64,000 nucleotides of DNA from Bacteroidales bacterium (GCA_024685175.1 JAIKWD010000013.1:1-64000), one strand, 5' to 3'; positions 28,132 to 37,901 are shown, counted from the first letter of the stretch. Numbers and translations are program-made. The notes: generated by a model from the letters alone, not told the origin.

Positions 28132-29772
28132 ATGAAAACTCGTATAATCATAATCTGCTTGTTGGTATGTGTTTTGGGTTCCGCATTTGGTCAGACATGG
28201 ATAGGAAACGATATCATTTTGGACACGTCCATCATAGTTTCATTCCAAGACATGCCAGAGGACATGTTCCATCTGCAGTCTTGTGTTCACGATGATATTT
28301 ATTTCTTCACAGACCGGAAATCATATCAGCAGGCAGAACGTGATTATGCTGCCCACATATATGCCGTCTCGCTTACAGACTACACCTCTTTTGAATTCAA
28401 CCTGCCATTTCCATCTGTCGATCATCGGGAGCGTATAGCTAGTGCCACTTGGATCAACGACTTCAACTTCTCTGGCGACACTTGCGTAATAGCGGTCAAT
28501 GACCATATTCTTCTCTATCGTCGTTCGTCGTCTCAGCAATATGAATACGTAACGTCCGTCGAGTGTTCTAACGTAAAGAAGGTCTATATTTATCAAGGAA
28601 AGCTATACTACCTTGAAGAGGATCACGATTTTGGATATCGCTGGCACGTGAGGGATTTGCTTAGTGGTGACACGGCGCTTGTCGAAGTACTCACTTATGA
28701 AGCGCCACATGTAGTTCAGGCCATTCCCAATCAATATCTCTTCTGCGATGAAGAACACCTATACTTTTTGAGCACACGATATCCTATTTTGCATATATAC
28801 CAGCTTGATGGAAAGTGGGTGAAGGATATTCATTTCAATTTGCCCGATTGGCATCCATTTGATGATAACTATATAGCAAATACTTTAAAGATTCCATACG
28901 GTGCTGAGCGCATCTTTACCACCAAGGATCAAATCTTCAGCTATTCATACGCAAAGGTGGTTTTTCCACTTGACAATCAATATCTACTATACTATACACA
29001 GTATGATACTACTATGGGAAAATCCACATACGCTTATGCCCTTGCAGACTCTAACGGGGTTTCAAGCTGCCGTGCCAAACGTTGTCCACAAGATTTTGTT
29101 TTTGATAGCAGTTGGTTTCCGTTCAATCTCTTTCACAGGTTTGAAGATTTAGATAGGACAATTTGGCACGGCCGCTTGATTGAGTTGACCGCCGAAAGTG
29201 AAGTAGCATGGAATGGGCTGAGTGCCAACGAGTATGAACAAGCCAAAGAGACGTGGTTTAGAAAACATGATCCCATATACAAAATAAGGATCATGCGACT
29301 TAAGAAAGAGCTTCTTGAATCAATCCACTTCTTTCAGGATTATCAAGGGGACAAACTATCGCTTCAACAACTACCACCGGGCAAGTATGTAATTTTGATG
29401 CACAACGAACTGGAGTGCTCGGCCTGTTCGCATCACCTACTGCAAGCAATAAACGAAATAGACACGGATTGTGTTCATGTAGGTATTTTGTTTCATTTTT
29501 TTCCGGGAGCTTTGCAAGCACGTGAAATCAACAGAGCGGTCGGGCAATATCTGGAGCGGACGTACAGTCCGTATTACCTGATCCCTGAATTGGGTTCTCG
29601 CTATCCACGCTGTATTTCCCAACGGGTATCCCAATTCCCTGCTGTCATGTTTTACGAAACCGGCAAGGCTCCCATTTTATTCTCCAACGATGAGATTTAC
29701 GATGATGATATATACACGTATCGATTCACGGAGGCGTTTAAAGAAGAACTGCGAAAAATCTCTTCAAAATAG
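28132..29772 (+). CDS. Exported beta-propeller-like protein with thioredoxin-like C-terminus
   Basis: 546 residues with a signal peptide ending near residue 20 (VLGSAFGQ). Residues about 40-350 show repeated strand pairs with aromatic/aspartate turns (DDIYFFTDR, DHILLYRRSS, GKLYYLEED, EHLYFLSTR), as in six-bladed propellers. Residues about 415-530 look like a thioredoxin fold, with PPGKYVILMHNELECSACSHH giving a CSAC motif at Cys429 and Cys432 and a cis-Pro-type SQFPAVMFYETG later. This is a candidate periplasmic redox or peptide-handling protein paired with the small Cys-containing gene upstream. Domain calls are by eye. Confidence 0.65.
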   Translation: MKTRIIIICLLVCVLGSAFGQTWIGNDIILDTSIIVSFQDMPEDMFHLQSCVHDDIYFFTDRKSYQQAERDYAAHIYAVSLTDYTSFEFNLPFPSVDHRERIASATWINDFNFSGDTCVIAVNDHILLYRRSSSQQYEYVTSVECSNVKKVYIYQGKLYYLEEDHDFGYRWHVRDLLSGDTALVEVLTYEAPHVVQAIPNQYLFCDEEHLYFLSTRYPILHIYQLDGKWVKDIHFNLPDWHPFDDNYIANTLKIPYGAERIFTTKDQIFSYSYAKVVFPLDNQYLLYYTQYDTTMGKSTYAYALADSNGVSSCRAKRCPQDFVFDSSWFPFNLFHRFEDLDRTIWHGRLIELTAESEVAWNGLSANEYEQAKETWFRKHDPIYKIRIMRLKKELLESIHFFQDYQGDKLSLQQLPPGKYVILMHNELECSACSHHLLQAINEIDTDCVHVGILFHFFPGALQAREINRAVGQYLERTYSPYYLIPELGSRYPRCISQRVSQFPAVMFYETGKAPILFSNDEIYDDDIYTYRFTEAFKEELRKISSK

Positions 29773-29781
29773 GGCTTTGCA

Positions 29782-29812
29782 TTTGCTGGCAAGCATAAAA
29801 ATGATACTTTTG
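29782..29812 (+). promoter_or_regulatory. Promoter of the DUF58-radC unit
   Basis: TTTG (29782-29785), exactly 19 nt, TACTTTTG (29805-29812): a textbook Bacteroidota promoter, 23 nt before the ATG at 29836. Confidence 0.8.
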
Positions 29813-29835
29813 CAGCCTCAACAAGTAGCAATGAT

Positions 29836-30771
29836 ATGGCATACACGATAGATCTCACCAAAGTAACGCAATACGACAACATCGAGTTTGTAGCCAAGCA
29901 AGTGGTGCAAGGATTCATCACGGGGCTGCACAAAAGTCCCATGCATGGTTTCTCGGTGGAGTTCGCCGAACACCGTCAATACAATACTGGTGAGCCCATC
30001 AGGCATATTGACTGGAAGCTGTTTGCGCGTACGGACAAGCTCTTCGTCAAGCAATACGAAGAGGAGACCAACTTACGATGCCACCTCATCATCGACAACT
30101 CTTCCTCCATGTATTTTCCCATTCGGGAGAAGTATTCGTTGGCCGCGCCGAACAAGATTTTCTTTTCGGTCTACGCCGCCGCCATCCTGATGCAGATCTT
30201 CAAGAGTCAACGCGATGCAGTGGGGTTGAGTGTATTCTCCGACAAATTGGACCTCCACACGAGTGCCCGTGGCGGAGATGCCCACCATAAGATGATCTAT
30301 CGCGAATTGGAAAAGATTCTGCAACCCATCGGCACGGAAGTGCACAGAGCCTCAATGGTAACGGATACCTTGCACCAGATTGCAGAGCAGATTCACAGAC
30401 GATCTTTGGTCATCATCTTCAGCGATATGTTCGAAAGCCAAAAAGACACGGAAGAGCTGATGCTGGCCCTGGGGCACCTGCGCCACAACAAGCATGAAGT
30501 GGTCGTCTTTCACACCTTCGACCGCAACCTGGAGTACGACTTCGCCTTCGAGAACCGCCTGTATCGTTTTGTGGATATGGAAACCGGCAACGAAATCAAA
30601 GTGCATGCCAACAATATTCGCGAATTCTACCAATCGGCTGTACATGACTACTTCCATGAAATCAAGGTCAAGTGCGGACAATACCAGATAGACCTCATCC
30701 CCGCCGACATCACGGAGGGATTTGATCAGATCCTCCTCCCCTACCTGCTCAAGCGTGAGCACATGTATTAA
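29836..30771 (+). CDS. DUF58 family (vWA-like) protein
   Basis: 311 residues, no membrane segment. The DUF58 signature is clear: HRQYNTGEPIRHIDWKLFAR followed by LIIDNSSSMYF, which carries the MIDAS-like DxSxS of a von Willebrand A fold. DUF58 proteins usually sit next to a MoxR AAA ATPase and the Bat/TPR genes; none is adjacent here, so this is an isolated copy. The stop codon overlaps the radC start by one base (TAATG). Confidence 0.88.
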   Translation: MAYTIDLTKVTQYDNIEFVAKQVVQGFITGLHKSPMHGFSVEFAEHRQYNTGEPIRHIDWKLFARTDKLFVKQYEEETNLRCHLIIDNSSSMYFPIREKYSLAAPNKIFFSVYAAAILMQIFKSQRDAVGLSVFSDKLDLHTSARGGDAHHKMIYRELEKILQPIGTEVHRASMVTDTLHQIAEQIHRRSLVIIFSDMFESQKDTEELMLALGHLRHNKHEVVVFHTFDRNLEYDFAFENRLYRFVDMETGNEIKVHANNIREFYQSAVHDYFHEIKVKCGQYQIDLIPADITEGFDQILLPYLLKREHMY

Positions 30772-31478
30772 TGGGAGACTCCTCAGAAAAAACCGGTCGA
30801 CTGGCCATTCCCGACTGGAGCATTCAAGATCGTCCCCGCGAAAAATTCGCCTCACTGGGTGCTAATGCTCTGTCCGATGCCGAACTTGTGGCCATCCTTC
30901 TTCGAACAGGCACCCCCACCGAAAGCGCCGTGGATCTCGCCAAACGTGTCTTGTCCTTCAGCGACAACCAACTTAACAGTTTGGCAGAAAAAAGCCTGTC
31001 TCAACTGACCAACATCAAAGGCATCGGCAACACCAAGGCCATCACTCTGCTCGCCGCCTTTGAGATGGCTAAACGACTGAGTTCCGAAAGAGTTGCCGTG
31101 GCTCAACATATCCATAGTTCACAGGATGTGGTTGATGTCATGCAAGACAAGTTGGCCCATCTCCGCCATGAGGAGTTCTGGGTCATCTACCTCAACCAAG
31201 GCTCTAAAATACTTAATATCAATCAAATAAGCAAAGGCGGACTCACCACTACAGTGGCAGATGTGCGTCTCATTGTTCAAAAGGCCATCATGTTGAATGC
31301 CACAAGGATGATTGTTTGCCACAACCATCCCTCCGGAAATCTTGTTCCTAGCAAGCAAGACTGTCATCTGACAAAACAGATCAAGGAAGCGACGCGTATA
31401 TTCAATATCGAGCTTACCGATCACGTCATCTTGTACAGGGGTAAACATTTCAGTTTTATGGAAGAGGGTATTTTATAA
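30771..31478 (+). CDS. radC: RadC-family JAB domain protein
   Basis: 235 residues. N-terminal helix-hairpin-helix region (LTNIKGIGNTKAITLLAAFE) and a C-terminal JAB/MPN domain with the JAMM metalloprotease motif HNHPSGNLVPSKQD and an upstream Glu in EEFWVIYL. Despite the name, a DNA-repair role is not supported for most members; activity is unproven. Translationally coupled to the DUF58 gene. Confidence 0.93.
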   Translation: MGDSSEKTGRLAIPDWSIQDRPREKFASLGANALSDAELVAILLRTGTPTESAVDLAKRVLSFSDNQLNSLAEKSLSQLTNIKGIGNTKAITLLAAFEMAKRLSSERVAVAQHIHSSQDVVDVMQDKLAHLRHEEFWVIYLNQGSKILNINQISKGGLTTTVADVRLIVQKAIMLNATRMIVCHNHPSGNLVPSKQDCHLTKQIKEATRIFNIELTDHVILYRGKHFSFMEEGIL

Positions 31479-31483
31479 AATGT

Positions 31484-31491
31484 TATTTTTG
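31484..31491 (+). promoter_or_regulatory. -7 box TATTTTTG of the NAD(P)HX repair gene
   Basis: Lies 6 nt after the radC stop and 21 nt before the ATG at 31512. Confidence 0.6.
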
Positions 31492-31511
31492 CAATCCTTT
31501 TTCGATAAAAC

Positions 31512-33101
31512 ATGTTTATATCCAAGACCATCGAACATCCATACATACCGTCTGTTGCTGAGATCCGGTTGTGCGAACAATATACTATGGATCACGAGCC
31601 CATCTCCTCACAATTATTGATGGAACGTGCCGGTATTGCGTGCACTGACGAGATTGCCCAACTCGTGAATCAACATCACATCTCCGACATCTTCGTATTT
31701 TGCGGCAGCGGCAACAACGGGGGTGACGGATTAGTCATTGCCAGACACCTGGCCAATCGGATGTTTGAGAGTTCGCCTCGCATCACCGTGGTGGTTTGTC
31801 AGAGCGACCCACCGAAGCACACGCCTGAGATGGAGGCCAACTTGAATCGCTGGCAGGAGATCGTTGCGCACAACACATTCACGCATTGTATTGTTTATCA
31901 AAAAGATATACCAATCGAAATCCCAGCGGACGCCTTGATTATCGATGCCATTTTCGGCATTGGACTGAACAAGCCGGCCACAGGTCTCTATGCCGAGGCC
32001 ATCCACTGCATCAACGAGAGCGATGCCCTTGTCGTTGCCATTGACACCCCTTCGGGTCTCTTCTCCGACACGCCTACGCCCAATGATGCCACGATAGTGA
32101 TGGCCGACCATACGTTGAGCATCCAATATCCCAAGATGGCTCACTTCCTGCCGACATCGTATCCATATTGTGGTGAAGTCGATGTGGTGGACATCCTGAT
32201 GTTGCCGCCAAAGGATTTAACTTGTAAGCGGGAGTACCTGACCGGCAGGGCCGTTGCGGAAATTCTGCGGCCTTTGGTTCCATTCGCGAACAAGGGCAGT
32301 CAAGGTCACGGCCTGCTGATTGCAGGCAGTGCCGACATGCCTGGTGCCGCCATACTCGCGGCGGAGGCGGTCTTGCGCAGCGGCGCCGGCAAGGTGACCG
32401 TGCACAGTGCGGCTAACGTGACCAAGCTCATCCCCACCCGACTACCCGAAGCCATCCTCCACCCCGACGAGAACGAGCTGCACGTAAGCGCCTTAGACTG
32501 GGGTTCCATACAAAAGGACGTTACCGCCTTAGCCATTGGTCCAGGCATAGGCACCCACCCACAAACCATCACGTTACTCAAGAACCTGCTTGACGAGGTC
32601 CACCAGCCCATCATCCTTGACGCCGACGCCTTGAATATCCTATCGAAGGACAAGACCTGGCTAGCCTTCTTGCCGGAATACAGCATTCTCACCCCGCATC
32701 TCAAGGAGTTCGAGCGACTTGCGGGCGCTTGCGCGGACGACTTCGACCGTCTGGAAAAGGCCAAGGCCTTTGCCAAGCGATATTCCATCATACTTGTCTT
32801 GAAAGGACATCACACCGTCATCAGTATGCCTGATGGCGCGCAGTTTTTCAACACTACGGGCAATGCTGGCATGGCCACTGCAGGAAGTGGCGATGTGCTT
32901 ACCGGCATATTGCTTTCATTCTTGGCTCAAGGATACAACCCTGCCGCAACGGCCTTGCTCGGCGTATACATCCATGGTCTGGCAGGCGACCTGTATGCCC
33001 AGTCCCACTCGCCGCGCACTTTGTTGGCATCCGACATCACTAAAAACCTGGATCAGGCATTCCAAAAATTAAACCTCGAGACATATTCTTGTTCTGATTA
33101 A
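31512..33101 (+). CDS. nnr: Bifunctional NAD(P)H-hydrate epimerase / ADP-dependent dehydratase
   Basis: 529 residues, the standard bacterial fusion. Repairs hydrated NAD(P)H. The YjeF_N epimerase part (about 1-225) has FVFCGSGNNGGDGLVIARHL and IIDAIFGIGL. The YjeF_C dehydratase part (about 240-525, ribokinase-like) has GLLIAGSADMPGAAILAAEA, the ALAIGPGIG loop, ILDADALN and GNAGMATAGSGDVLTGI with the catalytic Asp. Followed after 19 nt by a thioredoxin-fold gene. Confidence 0.95.
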   Translation: MFISKTIEHPYIPSVAEIRLCEQYTMDHEPISSQLLMERAGIACTDEIAQLVNQHHISDIFVFCGSGNNGGDGLVIARHLANRMFESSPRITVVVCQSDPPKHTPEMEANLNRWQEIVAHNTFTHCIVYQKDIPIEIPADALIIDAIFGIGLNKPATGLYAEAIHCINESDALVVAIDTPSGLFSDTPTPNDATIVMADHTLSIQYPKMAHFLPTSYPYCGEVDVVDILMLPPKDLTCKREYLTGRAVAEILRPLVPFANKGSQGHGLLIAGSADMPGAAILAAEAVLRSGAGKVTVHSAANVTKLIPTRLPEAILHPDENELHVSALDWGSIQKDVTALAIGPGIGTHPQTITLLKNLLDEVHQPIILDADALNILSKDKTWLAFLPEYSILTPHLKEFERLAGACADDFDRLEKAKAFAKRYSIILVLKGHHTVISMPDGAQFFNTTGNAGMATAGSGDVLTGILLSFLAQGYNPAATALLGVYIHGLAGDLYAQSHSPRTLLASDITKNLDQAFQKLNLETYSCSD

Positions 33102-33120
33102 TACTTTATTATATCCTAAT

Positions 33121-34518
33121 ATGAAAAAGGCATTCCTGTTTACTCTTTTATTCACTTTGACAAGCTTCATCGGCTTCGGACAGATGGAAATCAAAGTGCA
33201 ACTGACATCCCAAAAATGCGATTCCGTCAAAATCGAGTCTTTCAATATGGACAAACAAGCCAAGGTATCGTACGTTCAACCATACAATCAGGAAATCGTC
33301 TTCCGCGACAAGAAATCCCTGAAACCTGGGATGTACTGGATCGTGGGCGACACCACGAATGTGGGCTCGTTTCTCATTTCCACGGAAAAGAACCAGAAGT
33401 TTTCCATCATCATCAGTGAGGACACCGTCATATACATAAACAGTCCGGAAAACACCCAGAATGTGGAGTACATCTCCCATTTGCAGCAATACTTCCAGAG
33501 ACTCAGCGCTTTGGACCTAGAGTTCCAGGAAGCGCAGCAGTCGTTGCCGCAATATATGCTCCGAGTTTTCGCCGACTCGCTGACTTCCAGGGCCAGACGC
33601 ATCAACGACGAGAAAGACAAATATCAGGAATCGATCATTCGTGAACAAGGCAACTCCTTATTAGGAAGTATCGTACGTGCTTCGCGCACGTTGCCCGAGA
33701 TGCCCCAGGAGTGTTACCAAGACCAATCTTTGTATCAGAAATTCATCATTGAACACTATTTCGACAAATTCCCATTTGACGATCCCCGCATCTTCAACAC
33801 GCCAGTCGGCGAGGATCGCATGAAGGAATACTGCAACTTCATATACCAATTCGACCGCAAAGACTTGGACACGTTCGTGGTGGCCGCCCTCAACGCCGCG
33901 CGCGTGAACGAGAAGTCGTTGTATACTTTCTATGACAGATTGGAGAAGGTGCTCGGCCGCAATATTTCACCCTACAAGGTGGAGCACACCTACATCAAGA
34001 TGTTGCAAAACATTCTCACCTACCCCAACCTTGACGAGGATCGCGCCCGTCGTTACAATCGAGAGTTGAAGACGATCAACAAAAATCTCGAAGGTTCGCT
34101 CGTGCCCGATTTCAGGATGGTGATGGCCAATGGTGACACTAATCACCTTTATGGCATCCAGAGCGAGTATACCCTACTCTATTTGCAACATCCCACATGC
34201 CCTACCTGTCGCGAAGTGCGCAGACGAATGGCCTCCTACCTCGTCCTCAACTCCGCCATCTCCAAAGGTAACATCGTTGTCTTAACCGTTTATTTCGAGG
34301 ACGACCCAGAGGTGTGGAGCAACTATCTCAAGTCGCCGGAAGCCAACCCGAGTTATCTACATGGTTGGAACTTCGATCAGACCATCGAAGACAACGAGTT
34401 GTACGACACCCGTACCATCCCATATATGTTTTTGTTGGACAAGGACAAGCGCGTTATCCGCAAGGACATACTGGTCAACGAGATTGAAGCTTACATCAAA
34501 AAGCTAGGCATAGATTAG
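33121..34518 (+). CDS. Exported thioredoxin-fold protein (DUF5106-like N-terminal part)
   Basis: 465 residues with a signal peptide (KAFLFTLLFTLTSFIGFGQ). Residues about 20-330 have the DUF4369/DUF5106-like mixed region common in Bacteroidota TlpA relatives. The C-terminal domain starts at about 335 (VPDFRMVMANGDTNHLYG) and contains the redox-type CPTC motif (Cys360, Cys363) and the cis-Pro TIPYMFLLD. Likely a periplasmic disulfide reductase or metal-binding protein; partner unknown. Confidence 0.75.
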   Translation: MKKAFLFTLLFTLTSFIGFGQMEIKVQLTSQKCDSVKIESFNMDKQAKVSYVQPYNQEIVFRDKKSLKPGMYWIVGDTTNVGSFLISTEKNQKFSIIISEDTVIYINSPENTQNVEYISHLQQYFQRLSALDLEFQEAQQSLPQYMLRVFADSLTSRARRINDEKDKYQESIIREQGNSLLGSIVRASRTLPEMPQECYQDQSLYQKFIIEHYFDKFPFDDPRIFNTPVGEDRMKEYCNFIYQFDRKDLDTFVVAALNAARVNEKSLYTFYDRLEKVLGRNISPYKVEHTYIKMLQNILTYPNLDEDRARRYNRELKTINKNLEGSLVPDFRMVMANGDTNHLYGIQSEYTLLYLQHPTCPTCREVRRRMASYLVLNSAISKGNIVVLTVYFEDDPEVWSNYLKSPEANPSYLHGWNFDQTIEDNELYDTRTIPYMFLLDKDKRVIRKDILVNEIEAYIKKLGID

Positions 34519-34540
34519 CCTCATCAAAAAACGCTTTCCG

Positions 34541-35284
34541 TTACATTTCCGGGACAAAAGCTTCAGGCATGTTGAGCTTGAAGAGATTCCGCTCATGCAT
34601 GCGATCAATCTTTTCTCGGATATCATCTTCGGGAACCTCAATACCACGAATATACTTATCGAGCGTAGCGTAGGTAAAGCCAAACTTCACCTCATCGGGA
34701 GATGAGTGTGGCAGCCCGTCATCCGGGATTTTTTCCACCCATTCAGCGGGGACTCCGAGGGCATGGCCCACTTGTCTTACTTCAGTCACCGTAAGATGAG
34801 CGAGTGGAGAAAAGTCGCCGGCATTGTCTCCCCAACGTGTGGAATAACCAATCCAATCTTCGCTGAGGTTGCAGTTACACGACACCCGTCCGTTGTGTGA
34901 TTGTCCTACAGCATACAGCACAGCCATACGCATGCGTGGCGGTATGTTCTGTTCAGCTTGTACAGAGAGCGTAAAAGGGTTCTCTCCCGTTCTATCTTTA
35001 ATCTGGAACATCGCGGTAGTAACATCCTCAATGGATACGCACAGGTAGCGAATGCCTAAAAACTTGCAAATCCTATCAGCGTCATTGACACTTTGGTTCT
35101 TGTCAGGCATGGAGACACCGATAACGCGGTCGGCGCCCAACGCTTCCTTGCACAATGCAGCTACAATTGTAGAATCTTTGCCCCCAGAGATGCCAATAAT
35201 CGCGTTACAACCAGGACCATTTTTTTCAAACCAATTTCTGATCCACAGGATCAAATCATCTTTTATTTTTTGAGCGTTGAACAT
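34541..35284 (-). CDS. nadE: NAD+ synthase (ammonia-dependent type)
   Basis: 247 residues, lacking the N-terminal glutaminase domain of the long form, so ammonia is the likely nitrogen donor. PP-loop ATP-pyrophosphatase motif IIGISGGKDSTIVAALCKEALG near residue 30-50, with DRVIGVSMP and CNLSEDWIGYSTRWGDNAGDF following. The start MFNAQKI at 35284 lies after the promoter at 35308; an in-frame ATG at 35320 would precede the transcription start. Confidence 0.93.
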   Translation of the reverse strand: MFNAQKIKDDLILWIRNWFEKNGPGCNAIIGISGGKDSTIVAALCKEALGADRVIGVSMPDKNQSVNDADRICKFLGIRYLCVSIEDVTTAMFQIKDRTGENPFTLSVQAEQNIPPRMRMAVLYAVGQSHNGRVSCNCNLSEDWIGYSTRWGDNAGDFSPLAHLTVTEVRQVGHALGVPAEWVEKIPDDGLPHSSPDEVKFGFTYATLDKYIRGIEVPEDDIREKIDRMHERNLFKLNMPEAFVPEM

Positions 35285-35307
35285 TTTTTTGGAGATTTGT
35301 GAAAGTG

Positions 35308-35315
35308 CAAAAATA
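35308..35315 (-). promoter_or_regulatory. -7 box TATTTTTG of nadE
   Basis: Minus-strand element 24 nt before the nadE start codon; fixes the shorter start. Confidence 0.6.
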
Positions 35316-35330
35316 CTCAATTATTCAAAT

Positions 35331-35364
35331 AAAAAAAGCGGACATGAAATTCACGTCCGCTTTT
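35331..35364 (-). terminator. Bidirectional rho-independent terminator
   Basis: AAAGCGGAC (35335-35343) and GTCCGCTTT (35355-35363) form a 9-bp stem, with an A-run on one side and a T-run on the other. It ends the DUF1573 transcript 22 nt after its stop. Confidence 0.85.
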
Positions 35365-35385
35365 ATGTTGGATGAAAGCCTAGTC

Positions 35386-36480
35386 TTAGAGAACTTGAGC
35401 TTGCATGTTGATAACTTGGACAGGATTGATGGGATCGTTAGTGATGACTTCCAAGGTGGCCTTCTGAGTACTCGTTCTCGTATTAGCCTTGAAGTTTACG
35501 GTCACGGTTGCTTCACGGCCGCCTGGGATTTCCAGGATGTCGGCGGAAGCTTTGAACATGCCATTGCTGGATTGCAGGGCACGAATGATCAAAGGATCTT
35601 TGCCCTTGTTGGTCACGGTGATAGTGGCCTTCTGTTGGTTGTTCTTCTGCACTTTGCCAAAGTCGTAGGTCGTAGCGCTATAAAGAGCGATCGGTTTGTT
35701 CTTGATTTGTTTCTTGGTAAGGCCGGAGAAGTCTTCCTTGATATTAACGGCATAGTATACAGCCTTCTTGGCTTCAACTGAATCATTGGTTTCAATATAA
35801 ACGATATCTTTCAGTTGACCGAAAGCATTACGTTTGCTAGCATCATATTTCAGCACGAGGGTACCATCTTCACCAGGCATAAGGGATTTGCCAAATGAAC
35901 GGGAAACCTCAGAGACATATTCATTGCTAACCAATTCGTAAGAGACAGGTCTGTTCCAGAAGTTGTGGATTTTGAACGTGTCTTTTACGGATTCGGTGTT
36001 CTTCAGGGTATGCATCACGTTGTTTTGTTTGATACGGGACATACCTGCACCTTCTGTAAAGCCAGCTTGTTCAAACTTTGTGGGAGGGCGTTTAATCACT
36101 TCTCCCTTAATGAATATCATGTGCGGGGATGATGGTTTCTCACCAGTGAATTGAGGTTCGTTCGTCGTGACACGAATGTTCTTGTTGAAAGCGCCGGGGC
36201 GATTGTACGGATTGTAAGTGGCCTCAATAAAACCCTTTTGGCCGGGAGCGATAGGGTCGTGCGAATAGTTGGCGGCCGTACAGCCACAACCAGGACGTAC
36301 ATTGGTAAGGACCAAGTCACTGTTTCCCACATTGGTAAACTCAAATCTACCTGTCACCTTGCCACCTTCTTCTCTAATTTTTCCAAAATCATGGGTGGTT
36401 TTGTCAAATTGAATCTTCGGCTGGGCGAAAGCGATGACGCAAGCCACAACCATAAGCATTGTTAAACCTATTCTTTTCAT
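35386..36480 (-). CDS. Exported DUF1573 protein
   Basis: 364 residues with a signal peptide (LTMLMVVACVIAFAQ). The first DUF1573 Ig-like domain (about 22-125) carries the family block THDFGKIREEGGKV..RFEFTNVG followed by PGCGCTAA. A middle Ig-like region and a second DUF1573-type domain (about 265-360, TYDFGKVQKNNQQ) follow. Secreted Ig-fold protein of unknown function, very common in Bacteroidota. Promoter inside the 3' end of mpl. Confidence 0.88.
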   Translation of the reverse strand: MKRIGLTMLMVVACVIAFAQPKIQFDKTTHDFGKIREEGGKVTGRFEFTNVGNSDLVLTNVRPGCGCTAANYSHDPIAPGQKGFIEATYNPYNRPGAFNKNIRVTTNEPQFTGEKPSSPHMIFIKGEVIKRPPTKFEQAGFTEGAGMSRIKQNNVMHTLKNTESVKDTFKIHNFWNRPVSYELVSNEYVSEVSRSFGKSLMPGEDGTLVLKYDASKRNAFGQLKDIVYIETNDSVEAKKAVYYAVNIKEDFSGLTKKQIKNKPIALYSATTYDFGKVQKNNQQKATITVTNKGKDPLIIRALQSSNGMFKASADILEIPGGREATVTVNFKANTRTSTQKATLEVITNDPINPVQVINMQAQVL

Positions 36481-36509
36481 GTTTTTATGTGTTTTTTGTT
36501 GTTTTTGAA

Positions 36510-37874
36510 TTAAGCGCGCAAAGATATAATTTTTTTGCCCAATTCGGCAATGTCTATTCCATTAAAATCCCCAGATGACATTAACAGAAAAACGCTGTTT
36601 TTAGTATCTATGGACATCAATTTTTCTTTCATCAGAACAGAATCATTGAAGATAATAAGATCATCACGTCCAAATGCCTTAAATATCATCTCGGGAGAAA
36701 TAGGAGGTAATTTTTTGTGCTTAATGGCTTCGGGAGAATAATAAACAATGGCGGTGTCAGCATCGTTCATGGCGCCATGGTATTGAGCCAAGAAAGCCTC
36801 TGTCAGACTGCTGAAGGTGTGCAGTTCCATACAGGCCACGAGATGGCGATTGGGAAATTGCTCACGTACGGCCGCAATCGTGGCTTTGAGTTTGGAAGGC
36901 GAGTGGGCAAAATCCTTGTATACGTTGCAGTCTTCGCGGCGAGCCACCAACTCAAGTCGCTTGGACGCGCCTTTAAAGGTCGCTATTGCCTTGTAAAAGT
37001 CTTCCTCCCCCACTCCCACTGCTTTACATGCATAACGGGCCGCACTGAGGTTGGTGAGATTATGTTTGCCGAAGATCTTCAGCGGATAGTCGCCGTAGGA
37101 CGTTTCCAGATAGGTGATGCCATCTTTGATATGATATGGATGGACACCATATGGCTGTTTGTTCGTTCCTGTAATCTTTTCGGCCAACTTGGGCAATTCT
37201 TCGTCGTCCTCGCAATAGATGAACTGCCCTTCGGCGGGTATCATATTAGCGAAAATCTCGAATTGCTTGACGTAGATATCGAATGTGGGAAACACATTGA
37301 TATGGTCCCACGCAATACCGCTCACAATGCCGATGGTCGGCTGATATACGTGGAACTTGGGCCGGCGGTCAATCGGAGAGGTCAAGTACTCATCGCCTTC
37401 GATGACCATGATCTTGGCTTCGTCGGAAAGTTTTACCATCACTTCAAAGCCGTCCAGCTGCGCCCCGACCATATAGTCGCAGTCGATATGGCACTGCTGC
37501 AGTACGTGGATGATCATCGAGGTGATGGTGGTCTTGCCATGACTGCCACCCACTACGATGCGGATTTTATCTTTGCTCTGTTCGTACAGATATTCGGGAT
37601 AGGAATAAATTTTGATGCCGAGTTCCTTCGCTTTTACCAATTCTGGATTATCGACACGAGCGTGCATACCCAGGATGATGGCGTCAAGGTCAGGCGTGAT
37701 GCGCTCAGGATGCCAGCCGATGCTGTCGGGCAGAATGCCGTAACGCTCCAGCCGTCCCTTCGCGGGCTCGAAAATCTCGTCGTCGGAGCCCGTGACTTCG
37801 TAACCTTTCATTTTCAAGGCGATAGCCAAATTGTGCATAGCACTACCGCCAATGGCGATAAAATGTACTTTCAT
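36510..37874 (-). CDS. mpl: UDP-MurNAc : L-Ala-D-Glu-mDAP tripeptide ligase
   Basis: 454 residues (E. coli Mpl 457). Recycles cell-wall tripeptide onto UDP-MurNAc. MurC-like N-terminal Rossmann domain (KVHFIAIGGSAMHNLA), ATP-binding GGSHGKTTITSMI near residue 115, VIEGDEYLTSPIDRRPKF, and ACKAVG/ C-terminal DFAHSPSKLKATI. The D-E-Y and S-rich substrate blocks fit Mpl rather than MurC. The start at 37874 follows the promoter at 37902. Confidence 0.93.
   Translation of the reverse strand: MKVHFIAIGGSAMHNLAIALKMKGYEVTGSDDEIFEPAKGRLERYGILPDSIGWHPERITPDLDAIILGMHARVDNPELVKAKELGIKIYSYPEYLYEQSKDKIRIVVGGSHGKTTITSMIIHVLQQCHIDCDYMVGAQLDGFEVMVKLSDEAKIMVIEGDEYLTSPIDRRPKFHVYQPTIGIVSGIAWDHINVFPTFDIYVKQFEIFANMIPAEGQFIYCEDDEELPKLAEKITGTNKQPYGVHPYHIKDGITYLETSYGDYPLKIFGKHNLTNLSAARYACKAVGVGEEDFYKAIATFKGASKRLELVARREDCNVYKDFAHSPSKLKATIAAVREQFPNRHLVACMELHTFSSLTEAFLAQYHGAMNDADTAIVYYSPEAIKHKKLPPISPEMIFKAFGRDDLIIFNDSVLMKEKLMSIDTKNSVFLLMSSGDFNGIDIAELGKKIISLRA
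36519..36526 (-). promoter_or_regulatory. -7 box TATCTTTG of the DUF1573 gene
   Basis: Minus-strand element within the last codons of mpl (stop at 36510), 39 nt before the ATG at 36480. The DUF1573 gene can therefore be transcribed separately from mpl. Confidence 0.65.
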
Positions 37875-37901
37875 AATGGTCAATGGTTTTTTTAGGAGCG
37901 G

